64,000 bases of DNA from an uncultured Dokdonia sp. (GTDB taxonomy: Bacteria > Bacteroidota > Bacteroidia > Flavobacteriales > Flavobacteriaceae), in assembly GCF_937910895.1 (NCBI RefSeq), contig NZ_CALEMI010000126.1:61110-125109 (forward strand). Direction: 5' to 3'. Both the position numbers and the translations under genes were made by a program. A model generated the notes under the pieces. The model was not told the origin of the DNA. It searched no databases and was given only the letters and a program-made list of their open reading frames with translations. Shown piece by piece: positions 17,650 through 27,404 of this stretch (positions are counted from its first letter, which is position 1; the number at the start of each line of letters is the position of its first letter).

Positions 17650-18291
17650 ATGAAACATACTATTGTTATCATCGATGATCATATCTTAATTGCGCAAGCA
17701 TTACAGAGTATTATTTCGAATTTCTTGCAATTTGAAGTATTATATACCTGTGAAAATGGGTTAGATTTTCAAGAAAAGCTCAAAACAAAAAAAGTTCCAG
17801 ATGTTGTATTATTAGATATTAGTATGCCCATTATGGATGGATTTGAAACCGCCAAATGGATCAGAGATACCCACCCAGATATTCTAATTATGACATTGAG
17901 TATGCAGGAAGATGAACAAAGTCTCATTAAAATGATTAAGAACGGATCTAAAGGATATATGCTTAAAAACGTCCATCCGCTAGAATTAGAAAATGCCTTG
18001 GATAGTCTTGTAAAAAATGGTCAGTTTTTCCCAGAATGGGCAGCGAGTAAAGTATTTACCAGCATCCGAGAAGATACGATTGACGTAAGTTCCAAACTAA
18101 ATTTATCTGATCGTGAAAAAGAATTTTTAAAGTATACCGTAACCGAAATGAACTACAGAGAAATTTCAGAAAAAATGTTTTGTAGTCCTAGAACTATTGA
18201 GAATTATAGAGATAGTTTATTTGAAAAGTTAGAACTCAAAACAAGAGTTGGATTGGCAGTATATGCCCTGAAAAATGGGTATGCAGCATAA
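17650..18291 (+). CDS. NarL/LuxR-type response regulator
   Basis: 213 residues. Receiver domain with IIDDH (Asp9, Asp10) and LLDISMPIMDG (phospho-acceptor Asp56), then a LuxR-type helix-turn-helix (LSDREKEFLKYTVTEMNYRE, SPRTIENYRDSLFEKL). It starts at the base after the kinase stop codon and is its natural partner. Likely targets include its own operon, which carries two copies of TTAGGTGGTTT upstream. Confidence 0.94.
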   Translation: MKHTIVIIDDHILIAQALQSIISNFLQFEVLYTCENGLDFQEKLKTKKVPDVVLLDISMPIMDGFETAKWIRDTHPDILIMTLSMQEDEQSLIKMIKNGSKGYMLKNVHPLELENALDSLVKNGQFFPEWAASKVFTSIREDTIDVSSKLNLSDREKEFLKYTVTEMNYREISEKMFCSPRTIENYRDSLFEKLELKTRVGLAVYALKNGYAA

Positions 18292-18462
18292 ATGGATTTC
18301 CACTTTTATATTTGAATTTAAACTATAAACTATATATTCGATTCTTTCTATGACCACTCTTGTACGCCGTCAGGCAGATTCGCGAAACCAGAATTAACCT
18401 CAAAAAAAGCATCAAAATACATAGTCGGTAGACATAACGTTGGAATTGTCAGAGAAAGGATA

Positions 18463-19212
18463 TTAATCCTCCACATCCGATTCTAATAGCTCCAAAAACT
18501 CCTTTCCTAGATTAATAAACTCCTCGATAAGCAAAAATTTATTTTTTTCTTTTAGTAATTCTGAATCTATATTTTTTGAAATACAAAAATCTATAAATAG
18601 CGGTTTAAACTCCATAGGGATCTTAACCGTTTCTGTCAGAAATCTGTTGCTAATAATAGGATCTTCTTTAAAAAGACCAATGTACTGTTCTAATGTAATG
18701 GGAACAAAAGGAGTAGGTTTAGGTTTGTCTTTTTTGATCAATTTCCAGAGACGTTTCCCAATATTTACAAAATTGAGATTGTTATTAGGATTAGAGTTAA
18801 ATTCATATTGTTCTGGATATAATTCAATGTGTTTTTGAAGTTGGCTTTCAAAGGTATCGGCAAATACTGCTTTTTTAAAAACAGGCATTACTTCTTTTTG
18901 TACAATCACTTCGTCTAGCTGATTCACTTTTCGCGTAAGCTCAATAACAACATCTGTATATAGTACTCCTTCTTTTAAAATCATAGTTTTCTCTTCATGG
19001 GTAAAGACGTAAAAAGAAATAGAATCTTGGACACTAGCAGCTATCTCAAAACGACCCTTAGTATTGGTAAGGGTTGACATTTTGGTGGTTTGGTTTTTGA
19101 CCAAAACACCTTCTATAGCTTCCTTATCATCATATATCGTTCCTGTCATGGTTTGCGCAACAGCACCTAGTGATGTAAAAAACACAAAAAAACAAACGAG
19201 TAGTTTATACAA
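18463..19212 (-). CDS. Exported CarboxypepD_reg-like protein
   Basis: 249 residues with a signal peptide (cut near ...SLGAVAQ). Residues about 20-100 form a CarboxypepD_reg-like domain (TGTIYDDKEAIEGVLVKNQT, TLTNTKGRFEIAA) that ends in LDEVIV. The C-terminal half (residues 115-249) is mostly helical and unassigned (PFVPITLEQYIGLFKEDPII). Likely faces the periplasm. It is a single gene, divergent from the Rrf2 regulator. Confidence 0.78.
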   Translation of the reverse strand: MYKLLVCFFVFFTSLGAVAQTMTGTIYDDKEAIEGVLVKNQTTKMSTLTNTKGRFEIAASVQDSISFYVFTHEEKTMILKEGVLYTDVVIELTRKVNQLDEVIVQKEVMPVFKKAVFADTFESQLQKHIELYPEQYEFNSNPNNNLNFVNIGKRLWKLIKKDKPKPTPFVPITLEQYIGLFKEDPIISNRFLTETVKIPMEFKPLFIDFCISKNIDSELLKEKNKFLLIEEFINLGKEFLELLESDVED

Positions 19213-19351
19213 TGATACGCTGAGTTAGTTAGAAGATTAAATATAGAAGATATCTTCATACTAAAATTGAAAGAAAAGGTTAAAACCTGATAAGGTTTTC
19301 ATAAATAGAAGCTCTCTTATTTATAAGATAATCATTTTACAAATTTTAATA

Positions 19352-19369
19352 TCGGATAAAATTATCCGA
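19352..19369. promoter_or_regulatory. Perfect inverted repeat, probable Rrf2/NsrR-type operator
   Basis: TCGGATAA-AA-TTATCCGA, 8-base arms with a 2-base spacer. It covers the position expected for the -33 box of the promoter at 19386, so a bound repressor would block transcription of the downstream regulator gene. Confidence 0.7.
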
Positions 19370-19385
19370 AATATAATAAGTTTTT

Positions 19386-19393
19386 TATATTTG
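19386..19393 (+). promoter_or_regulatory. -7 promoter box TATATTTG of the Rrf2 gene
   Basis: Matches the Bacteroidota consensus TAnnTTTG and lies 20 bases before the start codon at 19414. Confidence 0.7.
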
Positions 19394-19413
19394 TATCTTA
19401 TTTATAACAAACT

Positions 19414-19848
19414 ATGTTTTCTAAAACGTGTAAATACGGTATTAAAGCAACCCTTTTTATTGCTCAGAAATCACAATTTGATGAGCGTGTGAGTTTAAAA
19501 GAGATTGCCTCGGCAATAGATTCTCCAGTTGCTTTTACAGCTAAAATTTTACAATTACTTGCAAAAGAAAATATCATAAGTTCTAGAAAAGGACCCAAAG
19601 GGGGTTTTGAAATAGATAAAGTCTTGTTACCAAAAATTACAATAAAACAAGTAGTAAAAGCCATTGATGGAGATTCTCTTTTTAATGGTTGTGCTCTAGG
19701 ACTCTATGAATGTAATGAGAAAGCACCTTGCCCTATGCATGATAATTTTGTAAGTATCAGAGAGCAACTAAGTGAAACATTGGCATCTTCAAACTTACTA
19801 GAGGTGGCTATTAATCTCAATTTAGGACTTACAGTATTAAAACGATAA
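19414..19848 (+). CDS. Rrf2-family iron-sulphur regulator (NsrR/IscR-like)
   Basis: 144 residues. N-terminal winged helix (KYGIKATLFIAQ, VSLKEIASAIDSPVAFTAKI, GPKGGFEI) and three conserved cysteines Cys93, Cys100 and Cys106 that ligate an Fe-S cluster in this family. Members sense NO, iron-sulphur status or redox. The next genes encode a truncated haemoglobin and a cupin, which points to nitric oxide. The palindrome over its own promoter suggests autorepression. Confidence 0.9.
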   Translation: MFSKTCKYGIKATLFIAQKSQFDERVSLKEIASAIDSPVAFTAKILQLLAKENIISSRKGPKGGFEIDKVLLPKITIKQVVKAIDGDSLFNGCALGLYECNEKAPCPMHDNFVSIREQLSETLASSNLLEVAINLNLGLTVLKR

Positions 19849-19921
19849 AAAAATTAAAATAATAAAGGATAAAAAGGTATTAATATCTTTTACAAATTAT
19901 TTAGATAAAAATGAATCTATA

Positions 19922-20287
19922 ATGAAAGACATCACCGATAGAAAAGATATTGAACTCATGGTAAATACCTTCTACACCTCTGTACGACAGGACACTATTT
20001 TAGGTCCCATTTTTAATGGGATTATTCAGGATAACTGGACAACACATCTAGATACGATGTATCGGTTTTGGCAAACAGTGCTTTTGCATGAGTTTACGTA
20101 CAAAGGCAGTCCTTTTGCACCTCATCGTAAACTCCCGATAGAAGAACATCATTTTGACAGATGGTTGTACCATTTTAATACTTCTATGGATAAAAATTTC
20201 TCAGGAAAAATAGCAAAAGAAGCAAAATGGAGAGCTTCAAAAATGACTCAAATATTCATGCACAAACTAAGCAATAACAACCTATAA
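19922..20287 (+). CDS. Group III truncated haemoglobin
   Basis: 121 residues, a heme protein of the 2-on-2 globin fold. Recognisable segments are the B helix (MVNTFYTSVRQD), the group III pattern MYRFWQTVLL, and HFDRWLYHF with the proximal His77. Group III members are linked to NO or peroxide chemistry in microaerobic cells. It lies 73 bases downstream of the Rrf2 gene in the same direction and may share its transcript. Confidence 0.9.
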   Translation: MKDITDRKDIELMVNTFYTSVRQDTILGPIFNGIIQDNWTTHLDTMYRFWQTVLLHEFTYKGSPFAPHRKLPIEEHHFDRWLYHFNTSMDKNFSGKIAKEAKWRASKMTQIFMHKLSNNNL

Positions 20288-20297
20288 AAAATCAAGT

Positions 20298-20639
20298 ATG
20301 AAAATTGCATCACTTACCCAAGACCTTGTTTACAATGATAAAAAACCGTCTATACAGGTTTTATTAGAAACACAGACATCTAAGGAAATACGTATTATAT
20401 TTAAAAAAGGACAACACATGAAGGAGCATAAAACGCCGTTTCCAATTATCGTTCAGGTTTTTAAAGGTGCTATCGATTTTGGTGTAAACAATACAAAGCA
20501 ACATCTAGTCGCTGGAAGTATGATCGCGCTGGATGGAGGTGTTGCTCATGATCTCACAGCTTTAGAAGATAGCATTATACGCTTATCTCTCTCCTTAAAA
20601 GACAGTGTTTCAAGAGTACAACAAGCAGCAAACTCATAA
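20298..20639 (+). CDS. Small cupin-domain protein
   Basis: 113 residues forming a single cupin barrel: GQHMKEHKTPFPIIVQVFKG gives the first metal-site motif (His and Glu/His positions), and AGSMIALDGGVAHDL the second with one His. Such small cupins often sit in NO or redox-stress operons of Bacteroidota. It begins 10 bases after the haemoglobin stop codon, so co-transcription is likely. No reaction can be named. Confidence 0.82.
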   Translation: MKIASLTQDLVYNDKKPSIQVLLETQTSKEIRIIFKKGQHMKEHKTPFPIIVQVFKGAIDFGVNNTKQHLVAGSMIALDGGVAHDLTALEDSIIRLSLSLKDSVSRVQQAANS

Positions 20640-20732
20640 AGAATTAGAGTCGCTCTCAAGAGGTTTATAATACAAAAGCTTATTGAAGTATACAATAAAT
20701 ACATAAATGTATTGCCTTAAAACATATCAAGT

Positions 20733-21020
20733 ATGAAACTTTATAGGAATCTACTAAAAGAATATAACTCAGCAATTATAGGATATGCAACCATAGGTAT
20801 TATTGGACAAAGTTATGTTGGGTCTGCAACCACTATGTTTATTTTAATAAATAATGACCTCCCAAGAAGTCTCCAAATGATTAAACTTTTTCTAGTGACG
20901 ATTCTTTGTATAGGATTCAGTGGAGCTGTCTTAGCAAAGTAAAAAGGGAAGATTCAATTCAATATCCTTGCCATAAGTGTCTTTACAAGTATTCTGTTTA
21001 TCATCGCCAACTTGGTTTAG
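20733..21020 (+). pseudogene. Small membrane protein gene interrupted by an in-frame TAA
   Basis: The first open part (20733-20942) encodes 69 residues with two hydrophobic segments (IIGYATIGIIGQSYVG, FLVTILCIGFSGAVLA). After a TAA at 20940-20942 the same frame continues to TAG at 21020 and encodes KGKIQFNILAISVFTSILFI, another membrane-span-like stretch. The whole frame would be 95 residues with three spans. A nonsense mutation or sequencing error is the simplest reading; the shorter product could also be functional. It follows the cupin gene in the NO-response cluster. Confidence 0.6.
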
Positions 21021-21201
21021 AGCGGTACGTATTTACGATTGCTCTTTAATACCTCCTATATACACAATCAAAAATCGTATGTGTAATTTTCATAGAAATA
21101 CAAAGATTCTCTTTTCTGCTCTATAGAATCCTCTTAAAAAGACAAAAAAAATAGCCTTTTGCCATAGGGATACTTATATTTATATCGTTATACATATACG
21201 A

Positions 21202-21699
21202 ATGAGCAAGAACTATAAAACCACCGTAAATCAAGAATTTGAGTTTGATATTTCGCAAGAACACCTCTCAAAACTAGATGCGGTTAAAACAACAGCTACA
21301 GGATATCACATCCTATACAACAACACTTCTTTTAAAGCGGACGTTGTCACATCAGATTTTTCTAAGAAAACGTACCAAGTCCTCGTCAATAACAGACCTT
21401 ATGAGGTGGTCATTGCAGATGCTATTGATATTCTTATTAAAGATATGGGCTTTTCTGTAGGAGCTTCAAAATTATCAAATTCGCTTATAGCGCCTATGCC
21501 AGGGCTTATTCTTGATGTACAAGTGACCGCAGGACAAAAAGTAAAAGAAGGAGATACCCTTGTTGTTTTGAGCGCTATGAAAATGGAAAACAGCTTTGTT
21601 TCTCACATAGATGGTATCATAAAAGCGGTACACGTGACCAAAGATGATGCCGTAGATAAAGGACAACTCCTCGTCGAATTTGAAGAAGAAAATAATTAA
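21202..21699 (+). CDS. Biotin carboxyl carrier protein of acyl-CoA carboxylase
   Basis: 165 residues. The C-terminal biotinyl domain (about 93-163, APMPGLILDVQVTAGQKVKEG) has the biotinylated Lys127 in AMKM. The N-terminal part (VNQEFEFDIS, YQVLVNNRPYEVVI) resembles the linker domain of acetyl/propionyl-CoA carboxylase carriers. It is the first gene of the operon with biotin carboxylase and carboxyltransferase. Confidence 0.93.
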   Translation: MSKNYKTTVNQEFEFDISQEHLSKLDAVKTTATGYHILYNNTSFKADVVTSDFSKKTYQVLVNNRPYEVVIADAIDILIKDMGFSVGASKLSNSLIAPMPGLILDVQVTAGQKVKEGDTLVVLSAMKMENSFVSHIDGIIKAVHVTKDDAVDKGQLLVEFEEENN

Positions 21700-21753
21700 A
21701 AAATAGCCTTCTGATATCTCCCCTAGAAAGAGACATCATAGGCAGGAAAGAAT

Positions 21754-23202
21754 ATGAAAATTAAAAAAATATTAGTCGCCAACCGTGGAGAGATCGCCAT
21801 TAGAGTGATGACTACAGCAAAAAAAATGGGTATTAAAACCGTTGCGATTTATTCTACCATAGATCGTAATGCACCTCATGTCCGTTTTGCAGACGAGGCG
21901 GTTTGCGTAGGTGAAGCCCCATCCAATAAATCCTATTTATTAGGAGATAAAATCATCGCTGTTGCCAAGGAGCTCCACGTAGACGCCATCCATCCAGGTT
22001 ATGGATTTTTAAGTGAAAATGCCGCTTTCGCGAAAGCGGTCACAGACAGCAACATCATTTTTATAGGACCAGAGCCTACCGCCATAGAAATTATGGGAAA
22101 TAAGCTGGCTGCCAAAGATGCCGTCAAAGCATACGATATTCCGATGGTTCCTGGTATAGACGAAGCCATCACCGATGTAGAAAAAGCAAAAATCATTGCT
22201 AATGACATAGGATTTCCTATCCTCATCAAAGCCGCTGCTGGTGGCGGAGGAAAAGGAATGCGGATTGTCAATAAAGATGCTGAGCTAGCATCACAAATGA
22301 AACTAGCCATCAGCGAAGCCACTGCTGCGTTTGGTGATGGATCCGTTTTTATAGAAAAATACGTGTCTTCACCCAGACATATCGAGATCCAAGTAATGGC
22401 AGATAATTATGGCAATACAGTACACCTTTTTGAAAGAGAATGTAGTATCCAGCGCCGTCACCAGAAGGTAGTAGAAGAAGCGCCTTCTTCTGTACTTACC
22501 CCAGCCTTAAGAGAAGCGATGGGAACTGCAGCTGTGCAAGTAGCCAAAGCATGTGACTATCGAGGAGCAGGAACTGTTGAGTTTTTACTTGATGACCAAC
22601 ATAATTTCTACTTTCTAGAAATGAATACGCGATTACAAGTAGAGCATCCTGTAACAGAATTGATCACGGGTGTAGATCTTGTAGAACTACAAATACGTGT
22701 GGCACGAGGCGAAGTATTACCTATAAAGCAAGAAGACTTAACGATAAAAGGACACGCATTAGAACTGCGTGTCTATGCAGAAGACCCTTTAAATGATTTC
22801 TTACCCAGTGTAGGTAATCTATCTACGTACGTGCTGCCAGAAGGAAAAGGCATTCGTGTAGATAACGGTTTTGAACAAGGTATGGATATTCCTATTTACT
22901 ATGACCCAATGCTATCAAAACTGATTGTGTATGGAGACACTAGAGAAGAAGCGATAGAATTACTCTCAAGTGCGTTAGATGATTATAAAGTAGTGGGCGC
23001 TCAGACGACCTTAGCTTTCGGAAAATTTGTGTGTGAACACGAGGCATTTCGATCTGGAAACTTTGACACTCATTTTGTAAAAAAATATTACTCGCCAGAA
23101 GCACTAAAAAAGCAATATGAAGAAGAAGCTAAAATTGCAGCACTCATTGCCGTAAAGCAACACATTCAAGAGCAACATATTTTACGCCTACCAACCTCAT
23201 AA
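21754..23202 (+). CDS. accC: Biotin carboxylase subunit of acyl-CoA carboxylase
   Basis: 482 residues, ATP-grasp enzyme that carboxylates the biotin of the carrier protein with bicarbonate. Visible parts: [16 protein letters not shown] at the start, the glycine loop [32 protein letters not shown], and [13 protein letters not shown]. The palindrome at 22022 encodes AFAKA (91-95) in a region that in related enzymes normally reads similarly (ENAAFAKA). The gene ends 2 bases before the carboxyltransferase start. Confidence 0.95.
   Translation: MKIKKILVANRGEIAIRVMTTAKKMGIKTVAIYSTIDRNAPHVRFADEAVCVGEAPSNKSYLLGDKIIAVAKELHVDAIHPGYGFLSENAAFAKAVTDSNIIFIGPEPTAIEIMGNKLAAKDAVKAYDIPMVPGIDEAITDVEKAKIIANDIGFPILIKAAAGGGGKGMRIVNKDAELASQMKLAISEATAAFGDGSVFIEKYVSSPRHIEIQVMADNYGNTVHLFERECSIQRRHQKVVEEAPSSVLTPALREAMGTAAVQVAKACDYRGAGTVEFLLDDQHNFYFLEMNTRLQVEHPVTELITGVDLVELQIRVARGEVLPIKQEDLTIKGHALELRVYAEDPLNDFLPSVGNLSTYVLPEGKGIRVDNGFEQGMDIPIYYDPMLSKLIVYGDTREEAIELLSSALDDYKVVGAQTTLAFGKFVCEHEAFRSGNFDTHFVKKYYSPEALKKQYEEEAKIAALIAVKQHIQEQHILRLPTS
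22022..22039. repeat. TTTCGCGAAA palindrome copy 6
   Basis: 18-base perfect palindrome in the biotin carboxylase gene, read as AFAKA. Confidence 0.9.
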
Positions 23203-23204
23203 CT

Positions 23205-24746
23205 ATGGATTCAAAAATAAAAGCACTCAATGAAAAAATTACCCTTGCCCATTTAGGCGGTGGCGAAAAACGTATTGAGCGACAACACGAAAAGAAAAAA
23301 CTAACTGCAAGAGAGCGGATTCATTACTTATTAGATGATGGTTCTTTTGAAGAAATAGGTATTCTAGTTACGCATCGTACGACTGATTTTGGAATGCAAG
23401 ACGAAATCTATTACGGAGATGGCGTAGTTACAGGATACGGTACCGTAAACGGTCGATTGATCTATCTTTTTGCACAGGATTTTACCGTTTTTGGAGGAGC
23501 TCTTTCGGAAACTCATGCCGAAAAAATATGCAAAATTATGGATCTTGCGATGAAAGTCGGTGCGCCATTAATTGGACTTAACGACTCTGGAGGAGCGCGT
23601 ATACAAGAAGGTGTTCGCTCACTAGGAGGTTATGCCGATATCTTTTATAGAAATGTACAAGCCTCAGGTGTGATTCCGCAAATATCTGCGATTATGGGGC
23701 CTTGTGCTGGAGGTGCTGTATACTCACCTGCCATGACCGATTTCACCATGATGGTTCAGGATACGAGTTATATGTTTGTTACTGGACCTAATGTGGTAAA
23801 AACAGTGACCAATGAAGAAGTCACATCCGAAGAGTTAGGAGGTGCAAGCACACATTCGGTAAAATCAGGAGTGGCACATATTACGTCTGCTAATGATGCA
23901 CAGTGTTTGGAAGATCTTAAATCCCTATTAAGTTATTTACCTCAAAACAATAAAGAAACACCAAAAAAATTTCCTTTCCAATTACAAGATGAAGTCCGTG
24001 AACAATTAGCCTCGGTCATACCAGACAGTGCGAATAAGCCGTATGATATGCATGAGGTAATCACAGGGATTATAGATGAAGAATCATTCTATGAAATTCA
24101 TAAAGACTATGCAGAAAATATTATTGTAGGCTTTGCTCGATTAGGAGGTCGTAGTATTGGAATCATTGCAAATCAGCCGATGTATCTGGCTGGGGTATTG
24201 GATGTAAATAGCTCAAAAAAAGCAGCACGTTTTACCCGTTTTTGTGATTGTTTCAATATTCCATTATTAGTGCTGGTAGACGTACCAGGTTTTCTTCCAG
24301 GTACAGATCAAGAATGGAATGGAATCATTGTCCACGGAGCAAAGCTACTGTATGCATTAAGTGAAGCAACCGTACCTAGAGTGACTGTGATTACAAGAAA
24401 AGCGTATGGAGGTGCGTATGACGTGATGAACTCCAAACACATCGGTGCCGATTTGAATTATGCGTGGCCAAGTGCAGAAATTGCCGTCATGGGAGCTAAA
24501 GGCGCCAGTGAAATTATCTTTAGAAAAGAAATTAAAGAAGCTAGTGACCCTACTCAGAAACTACTCGAAAAAGAACATGAATATGCCGAAAAATTTGCAA
24601 ATCCATACCGTGCCGCACAACGCGGATTTATAGATGAAGTGATCCTTCCAGAGCATACACGACGTAAATTAATAAAAGCCTTTAGTATGTTAGAAAATAA
24701 AAAGGTAAAACGCCCTAAAAAGAAACACGGAAATATTCCTTTGTAA
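23205..24746 (+). CDS. Acyl-CoA carboxylase carboxyltransferase (PccB-like)
   Basis: 513 residues, crotonase-fold carboxyltransferase that moves the carboxyl group from biotin to acetyl- or propionyl-CoA. Typical segments: [61 protein letters not shown]. The length and GGAYDVM type fit propionyl-CoA carboxylase beta chains; the substrate could also be acetyl-CoA. The three-gene operon is complete for activity. Confidence 0.95.
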   Translation: MDSKIKALNEKITLAHLGGGEKRIERQHEKKKLTARERIHYLLDDGSFEEIGILVTHRTTDFGMQDEIYYGDGVVTGYGTVNGRLIYLFAQDFTVFGGALSETHAEKICKIMDLAMKVGAPLIGLNDSGGARIQEGVRSLGGYADIFYRNVQASGVIPQISAIMGPCAGGAVYSPAMTDFTMMVQDTSYMFVTGPNVVKTVTNEEVTSEELGGASTHSVKSGVAHITSANDAQCLEDLKSLLSYLPQNNKETPKKFPFQLQDEVREQLASVIPDSANKPYDMHEVITGIIDEESFYEIHKDYAENIIVGFARLGGRSIGIIANQPMYLAGVLDVNSSKKAARFTRFCDCFNIPLLVLVDVPGFLPGTDQEWNGIIVHGAKLLYALSEATVPRVTVITRKAYGGAYDVMNSKHIGADLNYAWPSAEIAVMGAKGASEIIFRKEIKEASDPTQKLLEKEHEYAEKFANPYRAAQRGFIDEVILPEHTRRKLIKAFSMLENKKVKRPKKKHGNIPL

Positions 24747-24775
24747 GTATATAGAGATCATTTAAAAACAACCTT

Positions 24776-25246
24776 GTGAAAATAAAAAACGACGAACTCA
24801 TCATCGACGGGATAGATAAGATTATTTTACGTCAACTTATGACAGATGCACGTAAACCTATTCTTGAGATTGCCCGTAAAGTAGGGATTTCTGGAGCTGC
24901 AATCCATCAGCGATTACGTAAGCTTGAAAAATCGGGGCTTCTTGCTGGATCAAAATTTGTTATTGATCCTAAAGTATTAGGCTATCGTACGATGGCTTTT
25001 ATAGGTGTTTTTTTAGATAGAGCAGCAAATAATGCACGCACTGTACGCCAACTAGAAGATATTCCTGAAGTCATAGAATGTCATTATACAACAGGAAACT
25101 GGTCTATCTTAATTAAAATCTTATGTAAGAACAATGAAGACCTTATGAACTTACTCAATAAAAAAATTCAAGCGATTGACGGGGTTTCTAGAACAGAAAC
25201 GTTTATTTCACTAGATCAACAGATAGACAGACAGATTAAGATATAA
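24776..25246 (+). CDS. Lrp/AsnC-family transcriptional regulator
   Basis: 156 residues with a GTG start at 24776. N-terminal helix-turn-helix (IDKIILRQLMTDARKPILEI, SGAAIHQRLRKLEKSGL) and C-terminal RAM domain (LGYRTMAFIGVFLD, VIECHYTTGNWSILIKI). It follows the carboxylase operon by 29 bases, so it may regulate branched-chain amino acid or propionate metabolism linked to the carboxylase. The effector is unknown. Confidence 0.92.
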   Translation: MKIKNDELIIDGIDKIILRQLMTDARKPILEIARKVGISGAAIHQRLRKLEKSGLLAGSKFVIDPKVLGYRTMAFIGVFLDRAANNARTVRQLEDIPEVIECHYTTGNWSILIKILCKNNEDLMNLLNKKIQAIDGVSRTETFISLDQQIDRQIKI

Positions 25247-25270
25247 TTGATTGTTAAAAATAATCCAAAG

Positions 25271-25306
25271 AAAAAGTCCTTTGAGAATACTCAAAGGACT
25301 TTTTTG
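25271..25306. terminator. Bidirectional terminator
   Basis: Long inverted repeat AAAAGTCCTTTGAG/CTCAAAGGACTTTTT between the convergent Lrp and TM2 genes, with A run on the left and T run on the right. Confidence 0.9.
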
Positions 25307-25321
25307 TACTGAAATATTGAC

Positions 25322-25666
25322 TTATAGTCCAGGATAATTTCCTGTGAGAATATCAATACCATCAATCACCCATCCTACAACAAAGAATCCTGCTGTTAAG
25401 ATGAATAGAATATTCCATCCAATAGGACTTCCTAAATACCAACGGTGTGCTGCAAATCCTCCTAAGAATAACCATAATAAAATAGCTATAAGTTGACGAT
25501 CTGCTGCAACTGCAGCTGGTGAAACCAACTCATCAGCAGTGGCAGTATTTTCATCAGTGACTTCAGCAGTAACAGGAGTTGCTACTCTAGTTACAGGAAA
25601 ACCTGCATACGTGTTTGTTACAGCAAAAAGCAATAACATAAAAGAAAGAATAATTTTAAGTTTCAT
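25322..25666 (-). CDS. TM2-domain membrane protein
   Basis: 114 residues: a signal-like first span (1-20), a linker rich in Ala, Val and Thr, then a TM2 domain (about 54-114) with two spans and the pattern LLWLFLGGFAAHRWYLG and GWVIDGIDIL. TM2 proteins are widespread small membrane proteins of unknown role. It ends convergently with the Lrp gene. Confidence 0.88.
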   Translation of the reverse strand: MKLKIILSFMLLLFAVTNTYAGFPVTRVATPVTAEVTDENTATADELVSPAAVAADRQLIAILLWLFLGGFAAHRWYLGSPIGWNILFILTAGFFVVGWVIDGIDILTGNYPGL

Positions 25667-25712
25667 ATTTTAAATTGATTAAATTAGACATTTTAAATTT
25701 AGTTAAAAATTT

Positions 25713-26594
25713 ATGCGCAACCTACTCTTATTTAAATTTTTAGTACTCCTTTGCTTTTCTACAAGTGTATTTTCACAATCTCCTGCCTACGAATATCTAG
25801 GTGTCATAAAGCTTAACGACACTTCTTTTATTTCTTACAGGTTAGCATTTGAAGAGGTTGACGGTAAGATAGATGGCTACTCTTTGAGTGATATAGGAGG
25901 TAAACATGAAACTAAATCTAATATAAAAGGGACGTATAATAAAGATGAAAATGTACTAATTTTTCAGGAGTATAATATTGTATATACCAAGTCGCCTATT
26001 ACTGAGTTTGATATGTGCCTGATTAATTTTGAGGGTAAATTACGAAATCTCAAAAAAAATAAAGCATTTAGCGGAAATTTCAAAGGATTGTATCCAGATG
26101 GAAAACCTTGTCGTGATGGACTTATTATCGTATCTAATGCCCGTAAAGTAGAGGAACGGATTGCAAAGTTTGATACTAAAGTACAGAAATCTAAAAAGAT
26201 TTCTCAAGAGGTAAAAGACAAAGTGAGTATGCGTCGAACCTTAGACACACTTACGATGAGTGTTATAAAGAAAAATGAAAATCTTAACGTTTTTACGAAG
26301 ACAAAGAATGTCATTATTTCTATTTATGATGCAGGAAAAGTAGACGATGATCGTATCAACCTCTATGTAGATGGAAAACTCATCTTAGAAAATTATTCGA
26401 TTTTAAGAGAGAAAAAGGAAATCCCTATTACCATCACAAAAGAATTTACGACTATAAAAGTCACCGCTTTAAATGTTGGAGATTCTGCGCCTAATACTGT
26501 GAAAGTAGAGATTCTAGACGGCACTAACCTCATTACCACACGTACAAGTCTGGATACAAATGAAAGTGCTGTGCTTACGCTTGTTAACCAATAG
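25713..26594 (+). CDS. Exported protein of unknown function
   Basis: 293 residues with a signal peptide (cut near ...SVFSQ). The N-terminal half (about 25-140) looks like a beta-rich domain (YLGVIKLNDTSFISYRLAFE, ISDIG-like turn, FSGNFKGLYPDGKPC). The C-terminal half (about 190-293) resembles a beta-sandwich (NVIISIYDAGKVDDDRINLY, FTTIKVTALNVGDSAPNTVK) of the type seen in secreted adhesin-like or lipoprotein domains of Bacteroidota. I cannot name a function. Confidence 0.78.
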   Translation: MRNLLLFKFLVLLCFSTSVFSQSPAYEYLGVIKLNDTSFISYRLAFEEVDGKIDGYSLSDIGGKHETKSNIKGTYNKDENVLIFQEYNIVYTKSPITEFDMCLINFEGKLRNLKKNKAFSGNFKGLYPDGKPCRDGLIIVSNARKVEERIAKFDTKVQKSKKISQEVKDKVSMRRTLDTLTMSVIKKNENLNVFTKTKNVIISIYDAGKVDDDRINLYVDGKLILENYSILREKKEIPITITKEFTTIKVTALNVGDSAPNTVKVEILDGTNLITTRTSLDTNESAVLTLVNQ

Positions 26595-26712
26595 TATCTA
26601 TTGAGAAAAAAAGTCGTTTGAATTATTATAAAATTAAAATCCATATTGTAATGGGTTTAATACACTCCTGCTTATCGGAGGTAGGTTTGCGAAAGCGAAC
26701 TCATGCATCATA

Positions 26713-26740
26713 AAAAAAGCCCTCCAAAAAGAGGGCTTTT
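26713..26740. terminator. Terminator between convergent genes
   Basis: AAAAAGCCCTC-CAAAAA-GAGGGCTTTT stem with A and T runs; serves both the gene ending at 26594 and the lipoprotein gene. Confidence 0.9.
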
Positions 26741-26764
26741 ACTGTAAAATAGTATGATAGCTTT

Positions 26765-27262
26765 TTAATCTACTGTGAAACCTACGTTAAATAATGATGA
26801 GTTTGTCACCGTAAGTGTATCCTCACTATCTAATGTATTTACCAAAGTCGTATTGAAAGAACCAAAAACGGTATTTTCAGTAAGATCAATATTCGTAATA
26901 ATGATTTCGCCACCAAGATCTGCGTTTGACGTATAGATAGCACCACCAGAGTTAAGGGTTATTCCAGCTGTTCCTGTATTATTAATTACATACGTTTGAT
27001 TTGTAACCGCTGGAGCGTCTACATCTCCTGAACCTACACTAATGGTAATAGATCCGAAATCTGTTACAGCCGCCACAGTGAGTCTACCTCCATTGTTAGA
27101 AAGCACACCACTTACATTGTCTGTGCGTAAATTTTGTCCGCCTACAGTGGCTCTAAATTTAACTGTCGCCGCTTCTGTAGGTCCATCATCATCACTACTA
27201 CACGAGGTAACAAATACCAATGCAAAAAATAAAATACTAATTTTTAAAAATGTCTTTTTCAT
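26765..27262 (-). CDS. Small lipoprotein of unknown function
   Basis: 165 residues. Lipobox VTSCSSDDD predicts lipidation at Cys21 and, with the acidic SDDD motif, possible export to the cell surface as in other Bacteroidota. The mature part is a repetitive beta-rich domain (VKFRATVGGQNLRTDNVSG, GGAIYTSNADLGGEIIITNI), similar in style to DUF6252-type lipoproteins. Role unknown. Confidence 0.8.
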   Translation of the reverse strand: MKKTFLKISILFFALVFVTSCSSDDDGPTEAATVKFRATVGGQNLRTDNVSGVLSNNGGRLTVAAVTDFGSITISVGSGDVDAPAVTNQTYVINNTGTAGITLNSGGAIYTSNADLGGEIIITNIDLTENTVFGSFNTTLVNTLDSEDTLTVTNSSLFNVGFTVD

Positions 27263-27328
27263 TTGAATCTAGTTAAAATGTTTAGTTAAAAAACCCACAC
27301 GTATTAAAGTATGGGTGTTTTTATAGAA

Positions 27329-27341
27329 TTTCGCGAAAGCG
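27329..27341. repeat. TTTCGCGAAA palindrome copy 7
   Basis: Intergenic copy with a short left arm, between the lipoprotein gene and ahcY. Confidence 0.8.
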
Positions 27342-27404
27342 GGACTTCGATAGATTTTTTTTCACTACGCTTCAAAAAAAACACTCAGTCGCCTTCTTAA
27401 GTGA

